Positions 6,912 to 14,014 of a stretch of DNA of 19,637 nucleotides are shown here, piece after piece (the stretch's first letter is position 1; each line of letters opens with the position of its first letter). Source of the DNA: an uncultured Actinomycetes bacterium (lineage in GTDB: Bacteria; Actinomycetota; Actinomycetes; Nanopelagicales; Nanopelagicaceae); assembly GCA_903845465.1 (NCBI GenBank), contig CAIMXQ010000126.1, forward strand, positions 1-19,637. The letters are read 5' to 3'. The position numbers and the translations under genes are program-made. Below the pieces are notes generated by a model. The model had not been told where the DNA came from, searched no databases, and saw only the letters and a list, made by a program, of their open reading frames with translations.

Positions 6912-8656
6912 TAGTCGACTTTCGCGGCTTTGATTTTTCGCCGCTTATTTGGCAAGAATGATTCGACGCGCAAGATGGCAATCGCTACTCGGCCTAAATG
7001 TCCAATGCTAGGGAAGAGAATGTAGCGAGGCTCCCACACTGGCTGGAACTTCGCATTAAAACGGTAGAGAGATTCCATCTGTACAAATCGAGATAATAGA
7101 ATCAAAACTTTATGGTTAATGCGAGTAATTGGTCCTGCGCCTAATCGTTCGCCTTTTTCAAAGATTGATCTAAACGTTGCAAAATTGAGTGAAATTCTCT
7201 TTATTTTATGTACTCGCGAATAATCGATAGTTGCTGCAATAAGCAGTTCATTCACCCCGGAAACACTGTCACTGGATCGACGCATCAAATCAAGTGATAA
7301 ACCATCAGCGCCCCACGGAACGAATTGAAGCAATCCTTTATATTCACCCTTTGCTTCTGCCCACGAAACAACAGCATCAGAATCTTGAGGATCGCAGAAG
7401 CGTCCAAGAGCCATTGAAAATCCATGTTCATCTCCACCTCGGCGCCATTCTTGAGCATGTCTTGCCAATGATCTTCGCTCATCAGGAGAGAGTTCAGAAA
7501 TCTTCTTAGTGTGAGTTTCATACCCTTCTTTGCGTGCCTTATTTGATAGCTGTCTCACGCTCTTAAGTTGAGGAGTGCTTATATCGAAATCATCGACAAG
7601 CACAATAGCTTCATCGCCAATTTCGAGAGCATCGCATTCGGTCTCACGTTTCCAAATTTCTCCAGCTTTTTCTGTGCATCCGTACACCGCAGGAATCCAT
7701 GCGTGACGTTCTGCTTCGTGAATAAATTCTTCGATTGCGGCGGGCCAACACTCTGGGTCGCCTAGTGGATCACCAGAGGCAACCATCGTCCCGTTGACGA
7801 CTGAATATGCAATTGCCGCCTTACCGTTCTTTGCCCAGATGACATCTTTATCATCACGAAGAGCGAAATATGCAAGTGAATCTTCGGATGGATATCTAGA
7901 GATGAGTTCACTCATTGCCGCCTTATCTTCGGCGCTCATATGAGCAATCCGCTCGAGAGGACGTAGCGCTCTGAAGAGAGTTGTTACCGCAATAAGTAGT
8001 CCTAGTCCTAAGAGGAGATTTTCTACGCGCTCCTGTGTCTTCACCATCGTGAAGGCAACAGGACCAGATACTCCGATCAAACCTTTTAGCGCAGTCGCTA
8101 ATACTTGCGTGAATGATAGATGGTGCACGAAACGTGATCGATCAGAGAATACGATGATTACAGCAACTAGATATGAAAGACCTGTAACTTGAAGAAAGTA
8201 ATAGAAATCGCTCTTTCGAGTATGTGGATTGGCTAATGTATTGAAATCTCTGCGCCAGAGAATTAGGGCAATCAGCAACAAAATTTCGAATAGGAGATGT
8301 GTAAAACCAAGGTTTCCAAAAACTACGTGAAATCTGCGATGATGGAAAAGTAATCTGCTTCCATTATGAAAGATCTCCATAAGGAAAAGCAGCGATTGCA
8401 AAAACGTCGCTAACTGCCACGCACGCTTGCGGCGATGAAAAATGCCTCGCGCTATAAGAGCAAGGGCAACGGCAATCATGACAGCGGCAGCATCCGTCGT
8501 TTGGGTGATAGAGCTGTGTAAATCTCTACCTACAACCTGTACTAATCGTGGAAATCTGTGTGCGGAAAAGAATCCGATAATCGAAGCTGATTGAATGAGT
8601 AGAAAGATCGCGATCAGTCGAGGCGAACGAGATTTAGCCTTACCTGCCTGATTCAT
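6911..8656 (-). CDS. DUF2156 membrane protein, aminoacyl-phosphatidylglycerol synthase-like (MprF/LysX family)
   Basis: This 581-residue protein has about six or seven membrane helices in residues 13-230, then a cytoplasmic DUF2156 (GNAT-like) domain from about 245 to 560. Recognisable blocks are VASGDPLGDP, VRQLSNKARKEGY, LSLDLMRR and FNAKFQPVWEPRYILF near the C-terminus. MprF-family enzymes move an amino acid from aminoacyl-tRNA to phosphatidylglycerol and lower the membrane's negative charge. No lysyl-tRNA synthetase domain is fused, unlike mycobacterial LysX, so lysine versus alanine specificity is open. It is the first gene of a two-gene unit with the coupled esterase. The start at 8656 is supported by TAGAAT six bases upstream and the lack of a ribosome binding site. 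Confidence 0.83.
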   Translation of the reverse strand: MNQAGKAKSRSPRLIAIFLLIQSASIIGFFSAHRFPRLVQVVGRDLHSSITQTTDAAAVMIAVALALIARGIFHRRKRAWQLATFLQSLLFLMEIFHNGSRLLFHHRRFHVVFGNLGFTHLLFEILLLIALILWRRDFNTLANPHTRKSDFYYFLQVTGLSYLVAVIIVFSDRSRFVHHLSFTQVLATALKGLIGVSGPVAFTMVKTQERVENLLLGLGLLIAVTTLFRALRPLERIAHMSAEDKAAMSELISRYPSEDSLAYFALRDDKDVIWAKNGKAAIAYSVVNGTMVASGDPLGDPECWPAAIEEFIHEAERHAWIPAVYGCTEKAGEIWKRETECDALEIGDEAIVLVDDFDISTPQLKSVRQLSNKARKEGYETHTKKISELSPDERRSLARHAQEWRRGGDEHGFSMALGRFCDPQDSDAVVSWAEAKGEYKGLLQFVPWGADGLSLDLMRRSSDSVSGVNELLIAATIDYSRVHKIKRISLNFATFRSIFEKGERLGAGPITRINHKVLILLSRFVQMESLYRFNAKFQPVWEPRYILFPSIGHLGRVAIAILRVESFLPNKRRKIKAAKVD

Positions 8657-8662
8657 GCGCTT

Positions 8663-8668
8663 ATTCTA
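8663..8668 (-). promoter_or_regulatory. -10 element of the DUF2156/esterase unit
   Basis: On the minus strand TAGAAT ends six bases before the ATG at 8656. No convincing -35 was found and no ribosome binding site is present. It suggests a leaderless transcript. Confidence 0.45.
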
Positions 8669-8743
8669 ATTCGCAGGGTTAACTCGAACTTCTTAATAAG
8701 TGTATTTTGACTAAAGTCTCAGCAGATTCGCAGTTGGGAGGAA

Positions 8744-9499
8744 TTACTTGACTGAGAAAGTGACTGAGACTGTAGATGTCACTGTCTTTTCGATACTTGA
8801 TGTGTCGTAAGCACCAGTATCTTGAGTCATAGTCGAATCTGGTGTGGTGACTTGGAATACCCCGGCCTTTACATCTTGAACCGCGCCAACTTTTCCACCT
8901 ACTGCCTTTGTAATCGCCTCCGCGCGAATCTTTGCATCCTTCATCGCTGCTTCAAGTAATTTTGGACGCATCGCGGGAAGTGTGGAGATGTAGTACTGAG
9001 GGCCATAGTTATTGACAGTTACACCTTGCTGCATGATTGTGCCGATACCTTGAGAAAGTTTTGCAACTAACTGAACATCCTTGGTACGTAATACAACATC
9101 GCGTGATGCACGGTAATTCAGGATTTTGCCAGTGTTATTGCCATTGACCCACTGCTCATTCGCATAGGTTGAAACTGAACCTAGAGTAAGAGCATCTGCC
9201 GGGATACCACCGTCGGTGAGATATTTCGTAACAGCGGCAACATCGTTACCTACTTTGGTGACAGCTTCTGCAACGGTCTGGCGAGTCAGTGAAACATTGA
9301 GCGTCCATACAACATTATCTGCAGTGGCAGATGTCTTGGCAGATCCAGTAACTGTGATTCCATTTGAATTACGTGCCGCAAATCCAGCGCCAACCTTAAC
9401 CAAACCACCACCAAGTGCAACAGCGAGAATTAGTGCAATGACGATATAGAGAATTGAGCGACGGCGTTCTGTTGATGTCATTGGCGCTTGTGATGTCAT
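8744..9499 (-). CDS. SIMPL-domain (DUF541) secreted or membrane-anchored protein
   Basis: The 251-residue protein has one N-terminal membrane segment (about residues 15-37, LYIVIALILAVALGGGLVKVGA). The remainder has the beta-rich SIMPL/DUF541 pattern: ITVTGSAKTSATADNV near the start, and YYISTLPAMRPKLLEAAMKDAKIRAEAITKAVG in the middle, quoted here only as a landmark at about residues 167-200. Family members are periplasmic or surface proteins, some tied to stress or signalling, with no agreed biochemical activity. The domain probably lies outside the membrane. It follows DUF3145 by 22 bases on the same strand but has its own -10-like TATGAT six bases before the ATG. Confidence 0.8.
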   Translation of the reverse strand: MTSQAPMTSTERRRSILYIVIALILAVALGGGLVKVGAGFAARNSNGITVTGSAKTSATADNVVWTLNVSLTRQTVAEAVTKVGNDVAAVTKYLTDGGIPADALTLGSVSTYANEQWVNGNNTGKILNYRASRDVVLRTKDVQLVAKLSQGIGTIMQQGVTVNNYGPQYYISTLPAMRPKLLEAAMKDAKIRAEAITKAVGGKVGAVQDVKAGVFQVTTPDSTMTQDTGAYDTSSIEKTVTSTVSVTFSVK

Positions 9500-9505
9500 A
9501 TAAGA

Positions 9506-9511
9506 ATCATA
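9506..9511 (-). promoter_or_regulatory. -10 element of the SIMPL gene
   Basis: On the minus strand TATGAT, a near-consensus -10 box, ends six bases before the ATG at 9499. It lies inside the 22-base gap after DUF3145. No Shine-Dalgarno sequence is visible, so a leaderless start is likely. Confidence 0.45.
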
Positions 9512-9521
9512 TCACTCAAAG

Positions 9522-10007
9522 TTAGATTGCTCTTAACCTTTGAACCTCTTGTAAATCGACGCCACGGAATGGTTCGAGCGCAATATCCCATTCGGAGCCG
9601 AGGGCTAGCTCTACTTCATTTCTAAAATCGTTTTCATCGAAATGAGAAAGTGCTCTGCGAAGAATATTCTCCTCCACTAAAATAGTTCCAACTGGATCAA
9701 CTGTGGCTCGATGGATTCCAAGTTCCGGTGTGCAACGAAATATTTCGCCACCACTTACTGCTAATTCGCTTACTTCAAACCTTAGGTAATGCCAATTCTT
9801 TAAGGCGGTCGCAATCTTTGCAGCAGTTCCAACGGGTGCGCGAAATTCGAGTGTTGTTCGCACGGTGCCAGGTGACATGGGTTGATCGCGCCAGAAAATA
9901 TTCTGTGGCGCACCAAGGAGTGAGTTCAAACCCCACTCGACATGTTGACGCAGGGCAGATGGCGCGGAATGGATTACAACCAAACCAGCGAGGTTTTTGT
10001 CGTGCAT
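9522..10007 (-). CDS. DUF3145 family protein
   Basis: This 161-residue soluble protein matches DUF3145 as I remember it, a conserved family of Actinobacteria with no assigned function. Recognisable stretches are the N-terminal GLVVIHSAPSALRQHVEWGL, the core WHYLRFEVSE, and FRCTPELGIHRATVDPVG. It has no signal peptide or membrane helix. The start at 10007 is supported by a good ribosome binding site (AGGAG, minus strand, 10014-10018, six bases upstream). A weak upstream promoter candidate is TTGACT (minus strand, 10072-10077), but I see no matching -10. The function is unknown. Confidence 0.8.
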   Translation of the reverse strand: MHDKNLAGLVVIHSAPSALRQHVEWGLNSLLGAPQNIFWRDQPMSPGTVRTTLEFRAPVGTAAKIATALKNWHYLRFEVSELAVSGGEIFRCTPELGIHRATVDPVGTILVEENILRRALSHFDENDFRNEVELALGSEWDIALEPFRGVDLQEVQRLRAI

Positions 10008-10108
10008 GTGGTGCTCCTAGCAAGGTGCTATTTGTGCGACCTTCCCCGATCCACAAATGCTGCCAACTGCTAGTCAATGCTCTATTTATACAACTTTCTA
10101 CTGACTTT

Positions 10109-10128
10109 GTGAATATCGGTGAATATTG
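10109..10128. repeat. tandem decamer direct repeat
   Basis: GTGAATATCG is followed immediately by GTGAATATTG, two ten-base units differing at one position. They are one helical turn apart, a spacing suited to a cooperative DNA-binding protein. They lie between DUF3145 and cspA. No regulator can be named. Confidence 0.45.
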
Positions 10129-10293
10129 GCTGTATGTGACCTGCGATTTGAGCGTGGATTCTTTCCTTATGGATTATTGAGGAATAGGCATACGCCTAGG
10201 TAGCAGGTACCCTTTTCCCTAGTCGGACGCTTTATCAGTACCCGTTGTTAGATTTACTTCTTTACTCGGTATGGCTGTAGCAAGACGAAGACT

Positions 10294-10318
10294 GGAGTTC
10301 GAGGAATTCTCGAACTCC
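10294..10318 (+). promoter_or_regulatory. perfect 10-bp hairpin in the cspA leader
   Basis: GGAGTTCGAG at 10294-10303 pairs perfectly with CTCGAACTCC at 10309-10318 around a five-base loop (gaatt). It ends 12 bases before the cspA ribosome binding site. It is not followed by a T run on either strand, so it is unlikely to be a terminator. It may stabilise the leader, affect translation with temperature, or be a palindromic operator in DNA. Confidence 0.6.
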
Positions 10319-10346
10319 TAAAAATATCGAAGGAATAGTAAAAAAT

Positions 10347-10550
10347 ATGGCAACAGGTACAGTTAAGTGGTTCAACTCTGAAAAGGGTTTCGGTTTCATT
10401 GCAGTTGATGGTGGCGGACAAGATGTTTTCGTTCACTACTCAGCAATCCAAGGAAACGGTTACAAGTCCCTTGAAGAGGGTCAGGCAGTTTCATTCGAGG
10501 TTGTCCAGGGTCCTAAGGGTCCTCAGGCAGACGCAGTGAACGCTAACTAA
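10347..10550 (+). CDS. cspA: cold-shock domain protein (CspA family)
   Basis: This 67-residue single cold-shock domain binds single-stranded RNA and DNA and acts as an RNA chaperone. RNP1 is KGFGFI (residues 13-18) and RNP2 is VFVHY (27-31). The MATGTVKWFNSEKGFGFI start is typical of actinobacterial CspA. The ATG has a ribosome binding site AAGGAA at 10330-10335 with 11-base spacing. It is monocistronic, preceded by a structured leader and followed by a strong terminator. That organisation suits a highly expressed, separately regulated gene. Confidence 0.95.
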   Translation: MATGTVKWFNSEKGFGFIAVDGGGQDVFVHYSAIQGNGYKSLEEGQAVSFEVVQGPKGPQADAVNAN

Positions 10551-10560
10551 TTTCACTTAT

Positions 10561-10603
10561 AAATAAGGCCCGTTTCGAGAAATCGAACGGGCCTTATTTT
10601 TTT
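10561..10603 (+). terminator. intrinsic terminator after cspA, probably bidirectional
   Basis: AAATAAGGCCCGT pairs with ACGGGCCTTATTT. A further TCGA/TCGA inner stem, with one bulged T, closes a GAAA loop, and a run of seven T ends the element. The A run on the 5' side lets it also terminate the convergent M23 gene, whose stop lies 22 bases beyond. It is the only textbook terminator I see in the window. Confidence 0.92.
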
Positions 10604-10624
10604 GCCTAAATATTTATAACGTAG

Positions 10625-11209
10625 CTACTTCTTAGGAAGTGGCGGAACCTCGCCCACTTTTGCTTTAAAAGCGGCTACGGCCTTAACGGGAGACAAATCT
10701 TTTCCGCTCTTCCATGCATCTAAATACTTCCACGGCAGAACTTCGCCGCGACGAACCCACCATGTACCTGCCGGTGTTGGCCACGAAATTCCAAAGTGTA
10801 GATGTGACTTGGTGCCGCGAGCATCTCCAGTTGTACCAACTTTGCCTAACAATTGACCAGCTGTAACAACTACGCCAGGTTCAATACTTGCATCGATAGA
10901 TCGAAGGTGAGAACCGTAGTAACGAACCCCATCGACTCCAATGACAGAGACGTACAGTCCCCCTCGATCAGCGCCAAGGTTTGTCTTTCCGCTCCACCTA
11001 TCGATTCGATTTACTTCATCGATTGTGCCTGCCACTGGTGAGACAAATTTGCATCCGACAGGAGTCAAAATATCGGTCGCTGCATAGTCATGATGTGAGT
11101 GCGCATAATCAACGACGCAATCTGCGATGGGGAAAATATAATTTGGCGCTGCCTGGGCTGGTGCCATCTGCGCGAGAAAAATTGCCGCAACTATCAGCTT
11201 CTTCAACAT
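10625..11209 (-). CDS. secreted M23-family metallopeptidase (LytM/peptidoglycan endopeptidase-like)
   Basis: This 194-residue protein has a signal peptide (MLKKLIVAAIFLAQMAPAQA, likely cut after residue 20). An M23 domain follows. The zinc ligands are visible as the HHDYAATD block (His40, Asp46) and HLH at residues 136-138 in KSHLHFGIS. The middle has the expected SPVAGTI and YVSVIG...YYGSHL strands. Family members cut peptidoglycan cross-bridges or act as regulators of amidases. With intact zinc ligands, activity is plausible. It is expected in the cell wall space. It is transcribed toward cspA and shares its terminator. A -10-like TAGGCT seven bases before ATG suggests its own leaderless promoter. 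Confidence 0.87.
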   Translation of the reverse strand: MLKKLIVAAIFLAQMAPAQAAPNYIFPIADCVVDYAHSHHDYAATDILTPVGCKFVSPVAGTIDEVNRIDRWSGKTNLGADRGGLYVSVIGVDGVRYYGSHLRSIDASIEPGVVVTAGQLLGKVGTTGDARGTKSHLHFGISWPTPAGTWWVRRGEVLPWKYLDAWKSGKDLSPVKAVAAFKAKVGEVPPLPKK

Positions 11210-11216
11210 AAATACG

Positions 11217-11222
11217 AGCCTA
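11217..11222 (-). promoter_or_regulatory. -10 element of the M23 peptidase gene
   Basis: On the minus strand TAGGCT ends seven bases before the ATG at 11209, within the gap after the blh stop codon. No ribosome binding site is seen. Confidence 0.35.
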
Positions 11223-11233
11223 CTAATGAAGTA

Positions 11234-12190
11234 CTAATTCGTAAGAGCGGCGCGGTCGAGTTTGGCTGTGACAATCATGTGGGGAACTGTCAGCGCCCAG
11301 ATTGTGACCAAGGTCAACCATAGAAATGAGTCGCTCAGATTATCTTTGGAGATTCCAGCAAGGATTACTACAAAAATCAGAGTCCCGCCGAGCACTGGTA
11401 GCCCAGGAATAATAGCGTTGAGAAATGCTTTCCCTGATTTTCCTGCTTCGTATTCAGCGCGAGATTTCGGCAGGAGTGAAGTTAACCGCGCTGTATGGCG
11501 CATTGCATGCCAACACCCAAAGTAGACCGCGAATGCCACAAGAGGTGGCGCAACAGATGCTAAAGCAGCCAAGAGTGCAATATCGAGCGCATCACGAAAT
11601 CTCTTGCGAAGTAGCAATACCGAGAGTGAAAGAGCGACAATCAGAGCTACAGCGATCTGAATCTCTGATGTAAATCCATGATGCCAATTAATTAAATGCG
11701 AATTGACCTTAGTCAGCGCCTCAGTGCTTCGACTATTGACCAGCGGAATAACAACAGGAAGTAGACCACCTGCACTCGCATATGCCCAGACAGGAATTGA
11801 GGCTCCTTGTCGATTATGTAAGCGATCTAGCTCTGCGATAAATGCGCTATCTCCAATTCCAAAGTGCGTAGCGCTCATAACCACAACTGCGATAAACCCC
11901 CACACATTCCATTGAAGAATTGCCCAGATGGCGGCAAGTGCAATCGCTACATAAATGGCAATAAAAATTGCCATCACAAATGGTTTCGATTTTGGCAGCG
12001 TCACCAAATGATCGAGCGCTCCATGAGGAATACCGATTGCCAAGGCAACGACGGCAAGTGCAACCTGCCAATTAAGCGAATCCGAACCAAACCAGGATGA
12101 GAAGAGAAGTGTGAGGACAATCGTGGTTGCAACACAGATATTCGAGAATGTGCGCACATTTGAGAAAGTTCTCAACTTGGCGGTATCCAT
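11234..12190 (-). CDS. blh: Brp/Blh-type beta-carotene 15,15'-dioxygenase
   Basis: Blh splits beta-carotene in the middle to give two retinal molecules, the chromophore of microbial rhodopsins. This membrane enzyme has about 318 residues and multiple hydrophobic helices. The family motif GIPHGALDHL holds two of the iron-binding histidines (His56 and His61 from this start). Further conserved His residues are in ATHFGIGD and in YFGCWHAMRHTARL. It lies divergently from crtYc-crtYd, which make beta-carotene, so substrate and product enzymes are side by side. A GTG at 12199 could add three residues. I prefer ATG at 12190 because TACTGT lies seven bases upstream, the leaderless pattern seen elsewhere. 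A short RTFSNV/RTFSNI repeat occurs near the N-terminus. No opsin gene is in the window. Confidence 0.85.
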   Translation of the reverse strand: MDTAKLRTFSNVRTFSNICVATTIVLTLLFSSWFGSDSLNWQVALAVVALAIGIPHGALDHLVTLPKSKPFVMAIFIAIYVAIALAAIWAILQWNVWGFIAVVVMSATHFGIGDSAFIAELDRLHNRQGASIPVWAYASAGGLLPVVIPLVNSRSTEALTKVNSHLINWHHGFTSEIQIAVALIVALSLSVLLLRKRFRDALDIALLAALASVAPPLVAFAVYFGCWHAMRHTARLTSLLPKSRAEYEAGKSGKAFLNAIIPGLPVLGGTLIFVVILAGISKDNLSDSFLWLTLVTIWALTVPHMIVTAKLDRAALTN

Positions 12191-12197
12191 AAACCTC

Positions 12198-12203
12198 ACA
12201 GTA
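12198..12203 (-). promoter_or_regulatory. -10 element of blh in the blh/crtYc divergent gap
   Basis: On the minus strand TACTGT ends seven bases before the ATG at 12190. The divergent starts are 48 bases apart, so promoters for both directions must overlap. For crtYc only a weak GAAAAT (12227-12232) sits six bases before its ATG. Confidence 0.35.
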
Positions 12204-12238
12204 GCAATTTTCTACAGGTTCTATGCGAAAATGCGACT

Positions 12239-12574
12239 ATGAAACATTGGTCCTACATGGGTATGTTGATCTTTACCCTCATAGGATCTGGATGGCTCGA
12301 GATAGTTCTTAAGACTGGAGTTCTCCGCCGCATCAAAAGAGCGGCGTTAAGTATTCTTCCAATCAGTATTCTCTTTCTCATCTGGGATGCGTATGCGATT
12401 GCACGTGGACACTGGTTCTTCGACCGGTCTCAAATGCTTGGAATTGTGGGACCCTTTCACATTCCTCTAGAGGAATACCTCTTCTTCATCGTTGTTCCAC
12501 TCGCAGCAATTCTGACAATAGAAGGTGTCACAACAGTCAAACCTCATTGGCGCAAGGGCGAGTTCGGCGAATGA
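12239..12574 (+). CDS. crtYc: lycopene cyclase subunit CrtYc
   Basis: This is one half of the heterodimeric, membrane-bound lycopene beta-cyclase of Actinobacteria. The two small subunits together close the ends of lycopene to make beta-carotene. It has 111 residues, three predicted membrane helices and the domain signature IPLEEYLFF (residues 75-83), whose acidic pair is thought to be catalytic. Its stop overlaps the crtYd start as ATGA. No ribosome binding site precedes the ATG. The neighbouring blh gene, reading the other way, uses the product beta-carotene. Confidence 0.87.
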   Translation: MKHWSYMGMLIFTLIGSGWLEIVLKTGVLRRIKRAALSILPISILFLIWDAYAIARGHWFFDRSQMLGIVGPFHIPLEEYLFFIVVPLAAILTIEGVTTVKPHWRKGEFGE

Positions 12575-12876
12575 TTTACTCAGATATCGCTATCGCGGCT
12601 TTCAGTATTTCAGTTATGGTCGATCTATTCGTCTTCAAGAACTCAATGCTTACTCGTGCTGCATTCTGGACTTCGTACGCAATCATCTTGCCCTTCCAAT
12701 TACTTACTAATTGGTGGCTGACATCGCGTAATATCGTGATGTACAACCCCGATGCAATTATTGGATTCCGCATCTGCGCAGCGCCCCTTGAAGATCTACT
12801 CTTCGGTTTTGCGCTCGTCTTAAGCGTGATGGGTATGTGGGAGTTCTGGGGTCGTCGCGGGATGCAACGCCACTAA
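12571..12876 (+). CDS. crtYd: lycopene cyclase subunit CrtYd
   Basis: This is the second half of the heterodimeric lycopene cyclase, 101 residues with about three membrane helices. The matching signature is APLEDLLFGF (residues 71-80). The start is taken at ATG 12571 because it overlaps the crtYc stop as ATGA. A TTG eight codons upstream is open in frame but would add a charged tail (MAQGRVRR) and a longer overlap. The stop codon directly abuts the stop of the convergent alanine dehydrogenase gene with no base between them. Confidence 0.87.
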   Translation: MIYSDIAIAAFSISVMVDLFVFKNSMLTRAAFWTSYAIILPFQLLTNWWLTSRNIVMYNPDAIIGFRICAAPLEDLLFGFALVLSVMGMWEFWGRRGMQRH

Positions 12877-13959
12877 TTATTTACCGTGTGCAGTCGCAAC
12901 TGCTGCGTAAACAATCTTTCCCTCGTGCACATTCAAACCCGCAGCTAAACCTGAATCATCTGCCATCGCTTGCTCCCAGCCCTTATTTGCAAGTGCAAGT
13001 GAGTACTTAAGCGTTGCATTAGAAAGCGCTGCAGTCGATGTTGCAGGAACTGCGCCAGGCATATTTGCCACGCAGTAATAAAGTGATTCATGAACTTTGA
13101 ATGTTGGATCTGCGTGCGTAGTTGCATGCGATCCTTCGAAACAACCACCTTGGTCGATAGCCACATCAACTAATACCGAACCAGGCTTCATCTTTGCAAC
13201 CATTGCATCCGTTACTAACTTCGGAGCAGCAGCCCCCGGAATAAGCACTCCACCAATAACGAGATCTGCTTGGGTGCAATATTCCTCAATAGCAAAGGCC
13301 GATGAAGCCACTGTCTTTACTTGGCCATGGAACATCTCATCAATTTCGACAAGGCGCTTGAGGTTGATATCAAGAAGCGTGACATCCGCGCGCAGACCAA
13401 TGGCCATTGCAGCAGCTGATATACCAACGCTTCCGCCACCCAAGATAACTACCTTGCCAGGAGCAACTCCCGGAACTCCCCCGAGCAATACTCCGCGACC
13501 ACCATTAGGGCGCTGCAAGGCTGCGGCACCAACTTGAATAGACATACGGCCAGCAACTTCTGACATCGGTGCGAGCAAGGGAAGAAAACGATTTACTTCA
13601 ACAGTTTCGTAGGCGATAGCGGTGATACCTGATTTCACAATTGCATCTGTGCATTCGCGTGATGCTGCAAGGTGAAGGTAGGTAAAGAGAATCTGACCTT
13701 TGCGCATGCGGTGATATTCCTCGGCGACAGGCTCTTTGACCTTGATGATCATCTCGGATTTCGCCCAAACTTCATCGGCGGTATCAAGAATTGTGGCTCC
13801 TGCTTTTACATACTCAGCATCTGTAATTGAAGATCCTGTTCCGGCGCTCTTTTCAACAAAAACTGTATGGCCAGCAATGACCAGTGAGTGGACTCCTGCC
13901 GGTGTAGTGGAGACTCGGAATTCGTTATTTTTAACTTCTTTGGGGATACCGACAAGCAC
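12877..13959 (-). CDS. ald: alanine dehydrogenase
   Basis: Ald reversibly converts L-alanine, NAD+ and water to pyruvate, ammonium and NADH. It serves alanine use as carbon and nitrogen source, or redox balance. It has 360 residues, normal for the family. The N-terminus MLVGIPKEVKNNEFRV is diagnostic. Catalytic Lys75 (IKVKEP) and His96 (YLHLA) are present. The NAD-binding loop is GGGSVG (residues 174-179). The start is GTG at 13959 with a strong ribosome binding site (TAGGAG, minus strand, 13966-13971). It lies 55 bases downstream of the GH36 gene on the same strand. Cotranscription is possible but there is no functional link. Confidence 0.95.
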   Translation of the reverse strand: MLVGIPKEVKNNEFRVSTTPAGVHSLVIAGHTVFVEKSAGTGSSITDAEYVKAGATILDTADEVWAKSEMIIKVKEPVAEEYHRMRKGQILFTYLHLAASRECTDAIVKSGITAIAYETVEVNRFLPLLAPMSEVAGRMSIQVGAAALQRPNGGRGVLLGGVPGVAPGKVVILGGGSVGISAAAMAIGLRADVTLLDINLKRLVEIDEMFHGQVKTVASSAFAIEEYCTQADLVIGGVLIPGAAAPKLVTDAMVAKMKPGSVLVDVAIDQGGCFEGSHATTHADPTFKVHESLYYCVANMPGAVPATSTAALSNATLKYSLALANKGWEQAMADDSGLAAGLNVHEGKIVYAAVATAHGK

Positions 13960-14014
13960 TTTTAACTCCTAGAAATAGTCGACGTTGACTCTTTGGACTT
14001 AACTGATGCTACTC

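Larger units (their letters stand above)
10019..10346. other. divergent intergenic region between DUF3145 and cspA
   Basis: About 330 bases with no convincing gene form the largest non-coding stretch in the window. It must hold the promoters of DUF3145 (minus) and cspA (plus). For cspA a -10-like TAGATT lies at 10249-10254, which would give a leader of roughly 85 bases. A small inverted repeat, TAGGC-atac-GCCTA, is at 10185-10198. The tandem repeat and the large hairpin are listed separately. Open frames across it lack family features. Confidence 0.6.

Noticed and set aside
9728..10180. 150-codon plus-strand frame across DUF3145 and the following gap
   Set aside because: It is mostly antisense to DUF3145, which has a good ribosome binding site and family motifs. 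The part in the gap shows no protein-like pattern.
10294..10318. Hairpin upstream of cspA as a transcription terminator
   Set aside because: No T run follows it on either strand, and no gene ends just before it.
12547..12570. TTG start for CrtYd eight codons upstream
   Set aside because: The ATG at 12571 overlaps the crtYc stop as ATGA and begins at the first hydrophobic helix, which fits the family better.
13097..13537. 146-codon plus-strand frame
   Set aside because: It mirrors the ald coding strand and has a Pro/Ala-rich composition typical of a shadow frame.
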